Source: Streptomyces hyderabadensis
GTDB taxonomy: Bacteria > Actinomycetota > Actinomycetes > Streptomycetales > Streptomycetaceae
DNA: 64,000 nt
Reading direction: 5' to 3'
Assembly (NCBI RefSeq): GCF_020404845.1
Contig: NZ_JAIOJZ010000019.1
Span: forward strand, 62,001-126,000
Part shown: positions 52,197 to 60,755 of the stretch, one piece after another
How the letters are laid out: each line of letters begins with the position of its first letter
Numbering within the stretch: position 1 is the first letter of the stretch
Position numbers and translations under genes: made by a program
Notes under the pieces: model-generated
The model's database searches: none
Told to the model about the DNA's origin: nothing
The model's input: only the letters and a program-made list of their open reading frames with translations

Positions 52197-52952
52197 ATGG
52201 CACGAGGTGGTGGACGGCGGCGTACGGCGGTCGCGACGGCGGCCCTTGGCTCCCTGCTGGCGGTGGCGGTGCTCTCCGCATGCGGCGGCTCGTCGGGAGA
52301 CGGTGCGGACTCCCGGGCGAGCGGACCCCCGGGCGGGGCCGGGCGGAGCAGTGCGGCGGCCGACCCGACGAGGATTCCCGGTGTCGGCGACCGGCTCCAG
52401 AAGCGCATCCCCGGCGACTCGCGCCAGGTCGTCGCGGTGTACGGAGACGGCAGCGATTCCGCCGACTCCACGGTCGTGCTCTACACGAAGCAGGGCTCCG
52501 CCTGGCACCGCGCCCGGAGCTGGGCGGCGCACAACGGCACGAAGGGGTGGACGACCGACCACCACGAGAACGACAAGCGCAGCCCGGTCGGCGTGTTCAC
52601 GCTCAGCGACGCCGGGGGCGTGCTCCCGGACCCCGACCCCGGCACCGGCCTGCCGTACACCAGGTCGGCGAGCTTCGCGGCCCCGCGATGGTGGGCGAAG
52701 CCGTACTGGCACGACTTCGACTACGTCATCGCCATCGACTACAACCGCGTCAAAGGCACCCCGCCGAACGACCCGACCCGCCCCGAGGGCACGGCGAAGG
52801 GCGGTTCGATCTGGCTGCACATGGACCACGGCAGCGGTACGTCGGCGTGCGTCTCCCTGCCCAAGCCGGCGATGGAGTATCTGCTGCGCACGCTCGACCC
52901 GGACCTGCACCCCGTGGTGGTGATGGGGGACCGGGCGCACCTGAAGGCCTGA
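52197..52952 (+). CDS. L,D-transpeptidase-like lipoprotein (YkuD fold)
   Basis: A 251-residue exported lipoprotein. Signal peptide with basic start RGGGRRR, hydrophobic core and lipobox LSAC (Cys about 29), then a Gly/Ser linker. The catalytic part belongs to the YkuD-like COG3786 group: NDKRSPVGVFTLSDAGG, and near the C-terminus IWLHMDHGSGTSACVSLP, where His and Cys take the roles of the HxxxSHGxxxxC motif. The spacing is divergent from classical L,D-transpeptidases, so amidase or transpeptidase activity is not certain. Location would be the outer face of the membrane. Confidence 0.82.
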   Translation: MARGGGRRRTAVATAALGSLLAVAVLSACGGSSGDGADSRASGPPGGAGRSSAAADPTRIPGVGDRLQKRIPGDSRQVVAVYGDGSDSADSTVVLYTKQGSAWHRARSWAAHNGTKGWTTDHHENDKRSPVGVFTLSDAGGVLPDPDPGTGLPYTRSASFAAPRWWAKPYWHDFDYVIAIDYNRVKGTPPNDPTRPEGTAKGGSIWLHMDHGSGTSACVSLPKPAMEYLLRTLDPDLHPVVVMGDRAHLKA

Positions 52953-52975
52953 CGACAGGCCCCGCGGCACCGGGA

Positions 52976-53440
52976 TCAGGCCGTGCGGCGGTGGTCCCGG
53001 CCGCTGTCCGGACCGTCGATCAGCGTGTCCAGCAGTCCGCCCAGCACCGCGCGCTGCTCGTCCGTCAGCGGGGCCAGGATCTCCTCGGCGGCGGACCGGC
53101 GGGCACCGCGCAGTTCCCGGAGGGCGGCGCGTCCGTCGTCGGTCAGCTCGATCCTGATGACCCGGCGGTTGGCGGGATCCGGGACGCGGCGCACCTTCCC
53201 GGCCGCTTCCAGCCCGTCGACCAGGGTCGTCACCGCCCGCGGCACGACCTCCAGACGCTCGGCGAGGTCGGCCATGCGCGGGGGCGAGCCGTAGTGCGCC
53301 AGCGTGCGCAGCAGCCGGGACTGGGCCGGGGTGATGCCGAGGTCGCGGTGCTCGAGGTGGCGCTTCTGGATGCGGTGCACCCGGCGGGTGAGCCGCAGCA
53401 GCTGCTCGGCGAGCAGGCCGTCGGGATCGGGGGCGGTCAT
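52976..53440 (-). CDS. MarR-family regulator
   Basis: A 154-residue winged-helix regulator: ITPAQSRLLRTLAHYGSPPRMADLAERLEVVPRAVTTLVDGLEAAGKVRRVPDPANRRVIRIELTDDGRAAL in segments shows the MarR recognition helix and the DxRxxxxxLT wing. It is divergent from an ABC exporter gene across a 147-bp gap with an AT-rich dyad, a classic repressor-drug exporter arrangement. ATG at 53440. Confidence 0.92.
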   Translation of the reverse strand: MTAPDPDGLLAEQLLRLTRRVHRIQKRHLEHRDLGITPAQSRLLRTLAHYGSPPRMADLAERLEVVPRAVTTLVDGLEAAGKVRRVPDPANRRVIRIELTDDGRAALRELRGARRSAAEEILAPLTDEQRAVLGGLLDTLIDGPDSGRDHRRTA

Positions 53441-53464
53441 GGGCGAACAATATCAGGATGACGT

Positions 53465-53489
53465 TCATTGTGAGTATAGGTAACAATGA
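53465..53489. promoter_or_regulatory. probable MarR operator
   Basis: TCATTGT (53465-53471), 11-nt spacer, ACAATGA (53483-53489): a perfect 7-bp inverted repeat in the most AT-rich part of the marR/ABC gap, 25 bp upstream of marR and 99 bp upstream of the exporter. Size and symmetry fit a MarR dimer site overlapping both promoters. Confidence 0.72.
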
Positions 53490-53587
53490 CCTATGATCCG
53501 TAAGGTCCGCGAACGCCTGCGGTAGCCCGCCGAGGGCTGCGCTCCCCGGGGTTCGCAGGCATCCCCTCGCCGCCTCCGAAGGAGCCC

Positions 53588-55390
53588 ATGCACCCCGATC
53601 GCGAATCCGCCTGGACCGCACCCGCCGACGCCAGGGAACAGCCCCGGCAGGTGCGCCGCATCCTCAAGCTGTTCCGCCCCTACCGCGGCCGCCTCGCGGT
53701 CGTCGGCCTGCTGGTCGGCGCCGCGTCCCTGGTGTCGGTCGCCACGCCCTTCCTGCTCAGGGAGATCCTCGACGTCGCCATCCCCGAGGGGCGCACGGGG
53801 CTGCTGAGCCTCCTGGCCCTCGGGATGATCTTCGGCGCCGTCCTCACCAGCGTCTTCGGCGTGCTGCAGACCCTGATCTCCACGACCGTGGGCCAGCGCG
53901 TCATGCACGACCTGCGCACCGCCGTCTACGGACGGCTGCAGCAGATGTCCCTCGCCTTCTTCACCCGCACCCGCACCGGCGAGGTCCAGTCCCGCATCGC
54001 CAATGACATCGGCGGCATGCAGGCCACGGTCACCTCCACGGCGACCTCGCTCGTGTCCAACCTCACCAGCGTGGTCGCCACGATCGTCGCCATGGTCGTC
54101 CTCGACTGGCGCCTCACCGTCGTCTCGCTGCTCCTCCTCCCGGTGTTCGTGTGGATCAGCCGCCGCGTCGGCCGGGAACGCAGGAAGATCACCACCCGGC
54201 GCCAGAAGCAGATGGCCGCGATGGCCGCCACGGTCACCGAGTCGCTCACCGTCAGCGGCATCCTGCTCGGCCGCACCATGGGCCGGTCGGACTCGCTCAC
54301 CCGCGCCTTCGCGGACGAGTCCGAGAGCCTGGTCGACCTGGAAGTGCGGTCGAACATGGCGGGCCGCTGGCGGATGGCCGTCATCACGATCGTCATGGCC
54401 GCCATGCCGGCCGTCATCTACTGGACCGCGGGCATCGCCCTGCAACTCGGCGGCCCGGGTGTCTCCCTCGGCACCATCGTCGCCTTCGTCTCGCTCCAGC
54501 AGGGGCTCTTCCGCCCGGCCGTGAGCCTGTTGTCGACCGGCGTGCAGATCCAGACCTCGCTCGCGCTCTTCCAGCGCATCTTCGAGTACCTGGACCTGCC
54601 GGTCGACATCACCGAGCGGGAGGACCCCGTCCACCTGGACGAGATCAAGGGCGAGGTCCGATTCGAGAACGTCGAGTTCGGCTACGACGGCAAGGGCGGC
54701 CCGGTGCTCGACGGCATCGACATCACCGTCCCCGCCGGCAGCAGCCTCGCCGTCGTCGGTCCCACCGGCGCCGGCAAGTCCACGCTCGGTCACCTGGTGC
54801 CGCGGCTGTACGACGTGACGGGCGGCCGGGTGACCCTCGACGGCGTCGACGTGCGCGACCTCGACTTCGACACCCTCGCCCGTGCGGTCGGCGTGGTCTC
54901 GCAGGAGACGTACCTCTTCCACGCCTCCGTCGCCGAGAACCTGCGCTTCGCCAAGCCGGACGCCACGGACGCGGAGCTGGAGGCGGCGGCGAGGGCGGCG
55001 CAGATCCACGATCACATCGCCGCCCTGCCCGACGGCTACGACACCGTGGTCGGCGAGCGCGGCCACCGCTTCTCCGGCGGTGAGAAGCAGCGCCTGGCCA
55101 TCGCCCGCACCATCCTGCGCGACCCGCCCGTCCTCGTCCTGGACGAGGCGACCAGCGCCCTGGACACCCGTACCGAGGCCGCCGTGCAGGGCGCCATCGA
55201 CGCCCTGTCCGCCAACCGCACCACGATCACCATCGCGCACCGCCTGTCCACCGTGCGGGGCGCCGACCGGATCGTGGTCCTCGACTCCGGACGCCTGGCC
55301 GAACAGGGCACGCACGAGACGCTGCTGGCGCAGGACGGGAGGTATGCCGCGCTCGCCCGCCGGGACGCCCGACTGGAGCCGACAAGATGA
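53588..55390 (+). CDS. ABC exporter (homodimer type)
   Basis: A 600-residue transmembrane plus nucleotide-binding half-transporter with all canonical elements: VVGPTGAGKST Walker A, SQETYLFHASVAENLRFAKP Q-loop, FSGGEKQRLAIARTIL signature (F for L in LSGGE), VLVLDEATSALDTRTEAAVQ Walker B and AHRLSTVR H-loop. It would function as a homodimeric multidrug or lipid exporter. AAGGAG lies 3-4 nt before ATG 53588. Controlled presumably by the divergent MarR protein. The stop is followed 4 bp later by the possible start of the mltG-like gene. Confidence 0.94.
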   Translation: MHPDRESAWTAPADAREQPRQVRRILKLFRPYRGRLAVVGLLVGAASLVSVATPFLLREILDVAIPEGRTGLLSLLALGMIFGAVLTSVFGVLQTLISTTVGQRVMHDLRTAVYGRLQQMSLAFFTRTRTGEVQSRIANDIGGMQATVTSTATSLVSNLTSVVATIVAMVVLDWRLTVVSLLLLPVFVWISRRVGRERRKITTRRQKQMAAMAATVTESLTVSGILLGRTMGRSDSLTRAFADESESLVDLEVRSNMAGRWRMAVITIVMAAMPAVIYWTAGIALQLGGPGVSLGTIVAFVSLQQGLFRPAVSLLSTGVQIQTSLALFQRIFEYLDLPVDITEREDPVHLDEIKGEVRFENVEFGYDGKGGPVLDGIDITVPAGSSLAVVGPTGAGKSTLGHLVPRLYDVTGGRVTLDGVDVRDLDFDTLARAVGVVSQETYLFHASVAENLRFAKPDATDAELEAAARAAQIHDHIAALPDGYDTVVGERGHRFSGGEKQRLAIARTILRDPPVLVLDEATSALDTRTEAAVQGAIDALSANRTTITIAHRLSTVRGADRIVVLDSGRLAEQGTHETLLAQDGRYAALARRDARLEPTR

Positions 55391-55394
55391 AGAT

Positions 55395-56411
55395 ATGCCG
55401 GGTTTGGGGGCATATGAGGGTTACCGTGCCCGCATGCAGATGAACACTCCGCCACGGAGCGCGAAAAGCGTGAGGAGCGCGAGGAGCGCCAGAGGTCCCC
55501 GTGGGAGCCTCAGAGGCTCCACAGGTCTCAGAGGCCTCAGAGGACTCAGAGATCCCAGAGGCCCCAGAAGCCCCCGGAGAGCGGTCCGGCTGACGCGCCG
55601 GGGCCGGGTCGCCCTGATCGCGGTCGGCGCCGTCGTCGCCGGTACCGCCGTGGCGGTGCCGTTGCTGACGACGGACGACGAGGGCGCCTCCCGTCCCACC
55701 TCCCTGGTGATCCCGGAGGGCCGGCGCGCGACCCAGGTGTACGCGGCCGTCGACAAGGTCCTCGCCCTGCCCGCGGGCACCACCAAGAAATCCCTGGCCA
55801 AGGCCGACCTCAAGCTGCCGAACGACGCCGAGGGCAACCCCGAGGGCTACCTCTTCCCCGCGACCTATCCGCTGGGCGAGAACCCGACCCCGGAGAAGCT
55901 GCTGACGGCCATGGTCGACACGGCGAACAAGAGGTTCACCGCCGCGCCGGTCGCCGCGGGCGCCCAGCGCAACGCCCTGAACGTCTACCAGGCGGTCACC
56001 ATCGCCAGCATCGTGCAGGCGGAGGCCGCCGCCAAGGAGGACATGGGCAAGGTCGCCCGGGTCATCTTCAACCGGCTGGAGCGCGGCATGCCGCTGCAGA
56101 TGGACTCCACCATCAACTACGCCCTGGGCCGTTCCACCCTGAAGACCTCCGAGAAGGACACGAAGATCGACAGTCCTTACAACTCGTACCAGCGCATGGG
56201 ACTGCCGCCCACCCCCATCGCCAACCCGGGCAACGAGGCGATGAGCGCCGCGATCAACCCGACCCCCGGCGACTGGCTCTACTTCGTCACGGTCAAGCCG
56301 GGCGACACGCGCTTCACCGCCGACTACGCCGAACACCGGCGCAACGTGGACGAGTTCAACCGACTCCAGCAGAGCGCCTCGAAGCAGGCCGGGGCCGGGG
56401 CCGCCACGTGA
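55395..56411 (+). CDS. mltG: MltG-like endolytic murein transglycosylase
   Basis: A 338-residue bitopic protein. A basic low-complexity N-terminal tail (Arg-Gly/Ser/Pro repeats, residues about 20-65), one transmembrane helix at about 69-92 (VALIAVGAVVAGTAVAVPLL), then the YceG domain with EGYLFPATYPLGENPT, IASIVQAEAAAKEDMGKVARVIFNRL (catalytic Glu in IVQAE) and the substrate region INYALGRS, SPYNSYQRMGLPPTPIANPG. It cuts glycan strands at the membrane and sets their length. The LysM-like N-terminal subdomain of E. coli MltG is largely missing, so it is a short form. Starts at 55434 or 55440 are as likely as 55395; none has a good ribosome site. The paralogue in the aroE/ruvX neighbourhood is presumably elsewhere. 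Confidence 0.87.
   Translation: MPGLGAYEGYRARMQMNTPPRSAKSVRSARSARGPRGSLRGSTGLRGLRGLRDPRGPRSPRRAVRLTRRGRVALIAVGAVVAGTAVAVPLLTTDDEGASRPTSLVIPEGRRATQVYAAVDKVLALPAGTTKKSLAKADLKLPNDAEGNPEGYLFPATYPLGENPTPEKLLTAMVDTANKRFTAAPVAAGAQRNALNVYQAVTIASIVQAEAAAKEDMGKVARVIFNRLERGMPLQMDSTINYALGRSTLKTSEKDTKIDSPYNSYQRMGLPPTPIANPGNEAMSAAINPTPGDWLYFVTVKPGDTRFTADYAEHRRNVDEFNRLQQSASKQAGAGAAT
55512..55574. repeat. seven 9-bp tandem units inside mltG-like gene
   Basis: Nine-base units of the form AGAGGNCTC from 55512 to 55574, variably degenerate, encode short Leu-Arg-Gly and Pro-Arg-Gly repeats in the cytoplasmic tail. Confidence 0.75.
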
Positions 56412-56423
56412 CCGGCCGGGGCG

Positions 56424-57503
56424 TCACGCGGCGACCGGCTCCCCCTCCGCCAGCAGCCGCCTGATGTCCCGCACGGCGGCGCGCCCCGCCCGGTTGGCGC
56501 CGATGGTGCTGGCGGAGGGCCCGTAGCCGACGAGGTGGATCCGCGGGTCGGCGACCGCGCGCGTCCCCTCGACCCGGATGCCGCCCCCCGCCTCCCGCAG
56601 CCGCAGCGGCCTCAGATGGTCGATGGCGGCCCGGAACCCGGTCGCCCACAGGATGACGTCCGCGGCCACCCGCCGACCGTCGCTCCACTCCACCCCGTCG
56701 GGCGTGATCCGGTCGAACATGGGCCGTCGGTCCAGCACACCCGACTCCAGTCCGGCCCGGATCGCGTCGTTCATCGGCAGCCCGGTCACCGACACGACGC
56801 TCTTCGGCGGCAGCCCCTGCCGCACCCGCTCCTCCACGAGCGCCACCGCCGCGCGCCCCGCGTCCTCGTCGAAGGGCCCCTCGCGGAAGACGGGGGGCCT
56901 CCTGGTCACCCAGGTGGTGGCCGCCGCGTACGGGGCCAGCTCCAACAGGTGCTGCGTGCCCGAGGCGCCGCCGCCGACCACCACCACGCGCCGACCGGCG
57001 AACTCCTCCGGCCCGGCGTACTGCGCGGTGTGCAGTTGCCGCCCCCGGAAGGTCTCCTGCCCCGGGTAGCGCGGCCAGAAGGGCCGGTCCCAGGTGCCGG
57101 TCGCGTTGATCAGCGCACGCGTCGACCAGGTCCCGGCCGACGTCTCGACGAGCAGCCGCCCCGCCGTCCCCTCGTGCACGGCACGCACGTCGACCGGCCG
57201 CAGCACCCGCAGGTCGAAGGTCCGCTCGTAGTCGGCGAAGTACCCGCTCACCACCTCGGCGGACGGCCGCGCCGGGTCGGCGCCCGTCAGCTCCATCCCC
57301 GGCAGCGCGTGCATGCCGTGCACCTTGCCGTACGTCAGGGAGGGCCAGCGGAACTGCCAGGCGCCGCCGGGCCCGGGGGAGTGGTCGAGCACCACGAAGT
57401 CGCGCTCCGGCTCGACCCCCGTGCGCCGCAGGTGATAGGCGGCGGCGAGCCCGGCCTGACCGGCACCGATGACGACGACCTCGACCTCGCGTGTGTTGTT
57501 CAC
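56424..57503 (-). CDS. flavin-containing monooxygenase-like NAD(P)H/FAD protein
   Basis: A 359-residue two-dinucleotide-binding protein: FAD motif VVIGAGQAGLAAAYHL at the N-terminus, NADPH motif VVVVGGGASGTQHLLEL in the middle, GGAWQFRWPSL and the ATGFRAAIDHLRPL segment of FMO/CzcO-type enzymes. Substrate unknown; such proteins oxygenate soft nucleophiles or act as oxidoreductases linked to metal resistance. Start is GTG at 57503. It is divergent from yjbQ across 82 bp. Confidence 0.88.
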   Translation of the reverse strand: MNNTREVEVVVIGAGQAGLAAAYHLRRTGVEPERDFVVLDHSPGPGGAWQFRWPSLTYGKVHGMHALPGMELTGADPARPSAEVVSGYFADYERTFDLRVLRPVDVRAVHEGTAGRLLVETSAGTWSTRALINATGTWDRPFWPRYPGQETFRGRQLHTAQYAGPEEFAGRRVVVVGGGASGTQHLLELAPYAAATTWVTRRPPVFREGPFDEDAGRAAVALVEERVRQGLPPKSVVSVTGLPMNDAIRAGLESGVLDRRPMFDRITPDGVEWSDGRRVAADVILWATGFRAAIDHLRPLRLREAGGGIRVEGTRAVADPRIHLVGYGPSASTIGANRAGRAAVRDIRRLLAEGEPVAA

Positions 57504-57538
57504 GCTTCTACCAACGGCGCGGCAGGCCCCGGTCTTCC

Positions 57539-57589
57539 CCGGTGTCGGGATGGGATCATGCTCGGCCCGGTGTCACGATGGGGTCATGC
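57539..57589. repeat. 23-bp direct repeat duplicating the yjbQ start region
   Basis: CCGGTGTCGGGATGGGATCA... at 57539-57561 and CCGGTGTCACGATGGGGTCA... at 57567-57589 agree at 20 of 23 bases with a 28-bp period. The second copy contains the yjbQ ribosome-like GATGGGG and its ATG (57586); the first contains a matching ATG at 57558 in a different frame. Confidence 0.85.
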
Positions 57590-58008
57590 CAGATGCGTTC
57601 ACCACCCGAGTCATCAACCTCGCCACCGGCTCGGCGGAGCGGGTCGCCGACATCACCGGTGACTGCGAGTCCTTCCTGCGCGAGGCGGCGTCCGGCCGCG
57701 ACGGCCTCCTCAACGTCTTCGTCCCGCACGCCACCGCCGGGATCGCGATCATCGAGACCGGCGCCGGCAGCGACGACGACCTGCTGTCCGCCCTGCACAC
57801 CCTGCTCCCGGCCGACGACCGCTGGCAGCACCGCCACGGCAGCCCCGGCCACGGCCGCGACCACGTCCTGCCCGCCTTCGTCCCCCCGCACGCGACGCTC
57901 CCGGTGATCGGCGGCCGCCTGGAACTCGGGACCTGGCAGTCGGTGTGCCTGGTGGACACCAACCGGGACAACCCCGACCGCCGGGTCCGGCTGAGCTTTC
58001 TCGGCTGA
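57586..58008 (+). CDS. yjbQ: YjbQ-family (UPF0047) protein
   Basis: A 140-residue UPF0047 protein: LLNVFVPHATAGIAIIETGAGSDDDLLSAL and HRHGSPGHGRDHVLPAFVPPHATLPVIGGRLELGTWQSVCLVDTN(R) in segments contain the conserved His/Glu cluster. E. coli YjbQ has weak thiamine-phosphate synthase activity; the physiological role is unsettled. Start at 57586 sits in the second unit of a 23-bp direct repeat. Confidence 0.9.
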   Translation: MPDAFTTRVINLATGSAERVADITGDCESFLREAASGRDGLLNVFVPHATAGIAIIETGAGSDDDLLSALHTLLPADDRWQHRHGSPGHGRDHVLPAFVPPHATLPVIGGRLELGTWQSVCLVDTNRDNPDRRVRLSFLG

Positions 58009-58060
58009 CAGGGGCGGTTTCGCGCACCCTCGACAACGCGCGCGGCCGGGCCGTCGTGGC

Positions 58061-59308
58061 TCAGCCGGACTCGCCCAGCAGTTCCTCCACGGACGAGGGA
58101 AGCTCACGCCCGACGAGCGACCGCAGCCGCGGACAGGCGTGCCCGTACCCCACCAGCACAGCGCCGAGCAGCACGCGCGCACCGGAGTCCAGGACCAGCT
58201 TCCCGTAGCGGGCCGCGGGGCCGTCGCCGGGCCCCCGCGCATGGCTGAGCGTGACCGCCCCCGGCGTCCGGGCGTGGGCGTCGCCGAGGCTCGCCACCTC
58301 CACACCGGGGATCTTCAGGACGGTCGCCGTGTCCGCCGCGCCGGGCGCACAGTCGTCGGCCGGGGCTCCCAGGAGCTGATCGGCCACCGCGTCGGCCATG
58401 CGGTAGCCGGGTGCCACCGTGCCGTGGCACCTCCCGTCGACGGCGGCGCAGTCACCGATGGCCCAGACGTCCGGCAGCCCGGTGCGGCCCAGGCGGTCCA
58501 CCAGGAAGCCGCCGTTCTCCCCGCGGGGCGGGCCGCCGGCGTCCGCCAGCTCGTCCCGTGGACGCGTGCCCGCGGAGAGGACGACGAGTCCCGCCGCGAT
58601 CCTCGTGCCGTCCTCCAGCGTCACACCGCATGCCCGGCCGTCCGCCCCGGCGTCCACGGAGCGCAGTGGGACTCCGCAGGTGACCCGCACCCCGCCGCGC
58701 CGCAGCCACCCGGCCAGGAGCTGTGCCGCGGGAGGATCGAGCTGGGCCGGCATCAGACGGGCAGCGGCCTCCACCACGTGCGGCCGCATGCCCAGGTGAC
58801 GGCGCAGCGCCTCGGCGGTCTCCAGGCCCAGCAGTCCGCCGCCGACGACCACGACCGGTGCCCCGCGGACGGCGCGGGAGCGGATCGCGTCCACGTCCGC
58901 CAGGGTCCGGTACGTGAAGCAGCCGGGCAGACCGGTGCCGGGGACCGGCGGACGGCGGGCCACCGCGCCGGTGGCCAGCACCAGGGCGTGGAACGGAATC
59001 CGGGCACCGTCCGCCGTCAGGACGGCGCCCGCGTCCCGGTCGAGGCCGACCACGCTCGTCGCCGTGCGCGCCTGCACGAGAGGATCGCCGCGCATGTGCG
59101 GACCGGCCATCTCCAGTTCCGCCGCGGTGGCACCGGCCAGCCGGTCCGACAGCGCGACGCGGTCGTAGGCGGGACGGGGCTCGTCACCGAGGACCAGGAT
59201 CCGCCAGGAGCCCGCCCGGTCACGGGAGCGCAGCTTCTCGATCAACCGGTGCGCGGTCATGCCGTAGCCGACGATCACCAGGGTGCGGGGCGAGGTCATA
59301 CGTGTCAT
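58061..59308 (-). CDS. FAD-dependent NAD(P)H oxidoreductase (nitrite reductase-like flavoprotein)
   Basis: A 415-residue flavoprotein of the rubredoxin/NirB-N-terminal type: VIVGYGMTAHRLIEKL, YDRVALSDRLAG, the NAD site VVVVGGGLLGLETAEALRRHLG and the FAD motif LPDVWAIGDCAAVDGRCHG. It ends without the [2Fe-2S] and siroheme domains of full NirB. Its likely use is delivering electrons to nitrate or nitrite reduction with the upstream reductase and nitrate reductase genes. AAGGAG lies close to ATG 59308; ATG 59299 is an alternative. The first 89 bp overlap the upstream gene's 3' end. Confidence 0.87.
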   Translation of the reverse strand: MTRMTSPRTLVIVGYGMTAHRLIEKLRSRDRAGSWRILVLGDEPRPAYDRVALSDRLAGATAAELEMAGPHMRGDPLVQARTATSVVGLDRDAGAVLTADGARIPFHALVLATGAVARRPPVPGTGLPGCFTYRTLADVDAIRSRAVRGAPVVVVGGGLLGLETAEALRRHLGMRPHVVEAAARLMPAQLDPPAAQLLAGWLRRGGVRVTCGVPLRSVDAGADGRACGVTLEDGTRIAAGLVVLSAGTRPRDELADAGGPPRGENGGFLVDRLGRTGLPDVWAIGDCAAVDGRCHGTVAPGYRMADAVADQLLGAPADDCAPGAADTATVLKIPGVEVASLGDAHARTPGAVTLSHARGPGDGPAARYGKLVLDSGARVLLGAVLVGYGHACPRLRSLVGRELPSSVEELLGESG

Positions 59309-60755
59309 CGACTCCTTCGTCGGCCGGCGGACCGGCAGCGGGCGCCGGTTCCGTGACGGAGAGCTGAGCGCACAGTCGGCGGACCTCGTCGGCGCAGGAC
59401 CCGCACCCCGTGGTGGCCCGGGTCGCCCCGGCGAGGGCCCGCACGCCCCGGGAACCGCCGTGCCAGGCGTGTACGAGCGCGCCCCGCGTCACGTTGTTGC
59501 AGTGGCACACCACGTCCGAGGGCGACGTGGCCGCTGCCGCCGCCGGACGGCCGGCCGGCACCCTGCCGAGCAGCAGGGCCAGCCGGTCGGCGGGCAGCGG
59601 CCGGTGCGCGTCGAACAACTGGGTGAGGGTGGCCAGGGCTTCGGGGAGACCGACCACGACGGCGGACGACACCCGCCCCGCCGCGTCCACCGACACCCGC
59701 GCGTACCGGCCTCGTGCCGGATCGGAGTAGGTCACCACCTCGGCCGCGGCCGTCTCCGGCGTGCCCAGCACACCGAGCGGCAGCCCCGCGAGGCGGGGAC
59801 GGAACACGTCCGCGGGCCGCCGTCCGGTGGACGGATGCCCGGTCAGCGCGGCGGCCAGCGCCTCGGCCTGGTCCCGTCCGGTGGCCAACGGGCCCGGGAC
59901 CCGGCCGGACCCCTCGACGCAGTCGCCGATCGCCCGGATCCGGGGGTCGCTCGTGCGCAGCGCCCCGTCCACCACCACCCCGGCCCGCACCGCGAGTCCC
60001 GCAGCCCGGGCCAGCCTGGTGCGCGGCCGGACGCCCGTGCAGCAGACGAACGAGTCCCAGACCAGCGGCGGACCGTCGTCCAGGACGAGTTCGCCGGGCG
60101 CGAGCCGGACGGCCGACCGGCCGCACCTCAGCCGCACGCCCAGGGACGTCAGGTGGCGGACGAGCAGGTCCCCGGCGGTGGCGTCCAGCCGGCGGTCCAG
60201 CGGGTACGGCCCCCGGTGCACCAGGACGACATCCCGGCCGGAGCGCCGCAGCGCCACCGCGGTCTCCACTCCCAGGGGGCCGCCGCCCAGAACGACGATC
60301 CGGTCCCCGCGGATCCGTGCGCAGTCCGCGAGCGTCCGCAGCGTGGTGACACCGTCGAGCAACCGGCCCGAGGCGGTACGGATGCCGGGCACCGGCGAGA
60401 CGACGGGCTCCGCACCGGTCGCCAGCACCAGCGTGTCGTACGGATACTCCTCGCCCGACGCCGTCCGCACCCGGCGCCGGACGCGGTCCAGGCCCGTCAC
60501 GGTGGTGTCCGGCGCGCAGCGTGCGCCCGGTACCTGCGGCAGCCGCAGGGCGTCCAGCCGCAGGCCGCCGTCCAGCACGGACGTCAGCAGCGGCCGGTGG
60601 TACGGGCGGACGGGTTCCGCCTCCAGCAGGGTGAGGGTTCCCCCGTGGTCGTGGCCGTGGCGGGCCATCAGCTGTGCGAGGCGGTGACCGACGGGGCCGC
60701 CGCCCACGATCACGACGTCGCCCGCCGAGTCCCGCTTGTCGCTGCCCCCGCTCAT
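59220..60755 (-). CDS. FAD reductase with [2Fe-2S] BFD domain, nitrate assimilation
   Basis: A 511-residue protein: FAD motif VVIVGGGPVGHRLAQLM, YHRPLLTSVLDGG, NAD motif VVLGGGPLGVETAVALRRSG, FAD motif RIRAIGDCVEG, and a C-terminal BFD-like iron-sulfur domain with CHCNNVTRGAL and TGCGSCADEV (four cysteines). It resembles the electron-transfer subunit of assimilatory nitrate reductases. ATG overlaps the molybdo-enzyme stop as ATGA. The C-terminal ~30 residues overlap the next flavoprotein gene, so the two were probably brought together recently or the tail is dispensable. Confidence 0.88.
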   Translation of the reverse strand: MSGGSDKRDSAGDVVIVGGGPVGHRLAQLMARHGHDHGGTLTLLEAEPVRPYHRPLLTSVLDGGLRLDALRLPQVPGARCAPDTTVTGLDRVRRRVRTASGEEYPYDTLVLATGAEPVVSPVPGIRTASGRLLDGVTTLRTLADCARIRGDRIVVLGGGPLGVETAVALRRSGRDVVLVHRGPYPLDRRLDATAGDLLVRHLTSLGVRLRCGRSAVRLAPGELVLDDGPPLVWDSFVCCTGVRPRTRLARAAGLAVRAGVVVDGALRTSDPRIRAIGDCVEGSGRVPGPLATGRDQAEALAAALTGHPSTGRRPADVFRPRLAGLPLGVLGTPETAAAEVVTYSDPARGRYARVSVDAAGRVSSAVVVGLPEALATLTQLFDAHRPLPADRLALLLGRVPAGRPAAAAATSPSDVVCHCNNVTRGALVHAWHGGSRGVRALAGATRATTGCGSCADEVRRLCAQLSVTEPAPAAGPPADEGVDDTYDLAPHPGDRRLRHDRAPVDREAALP

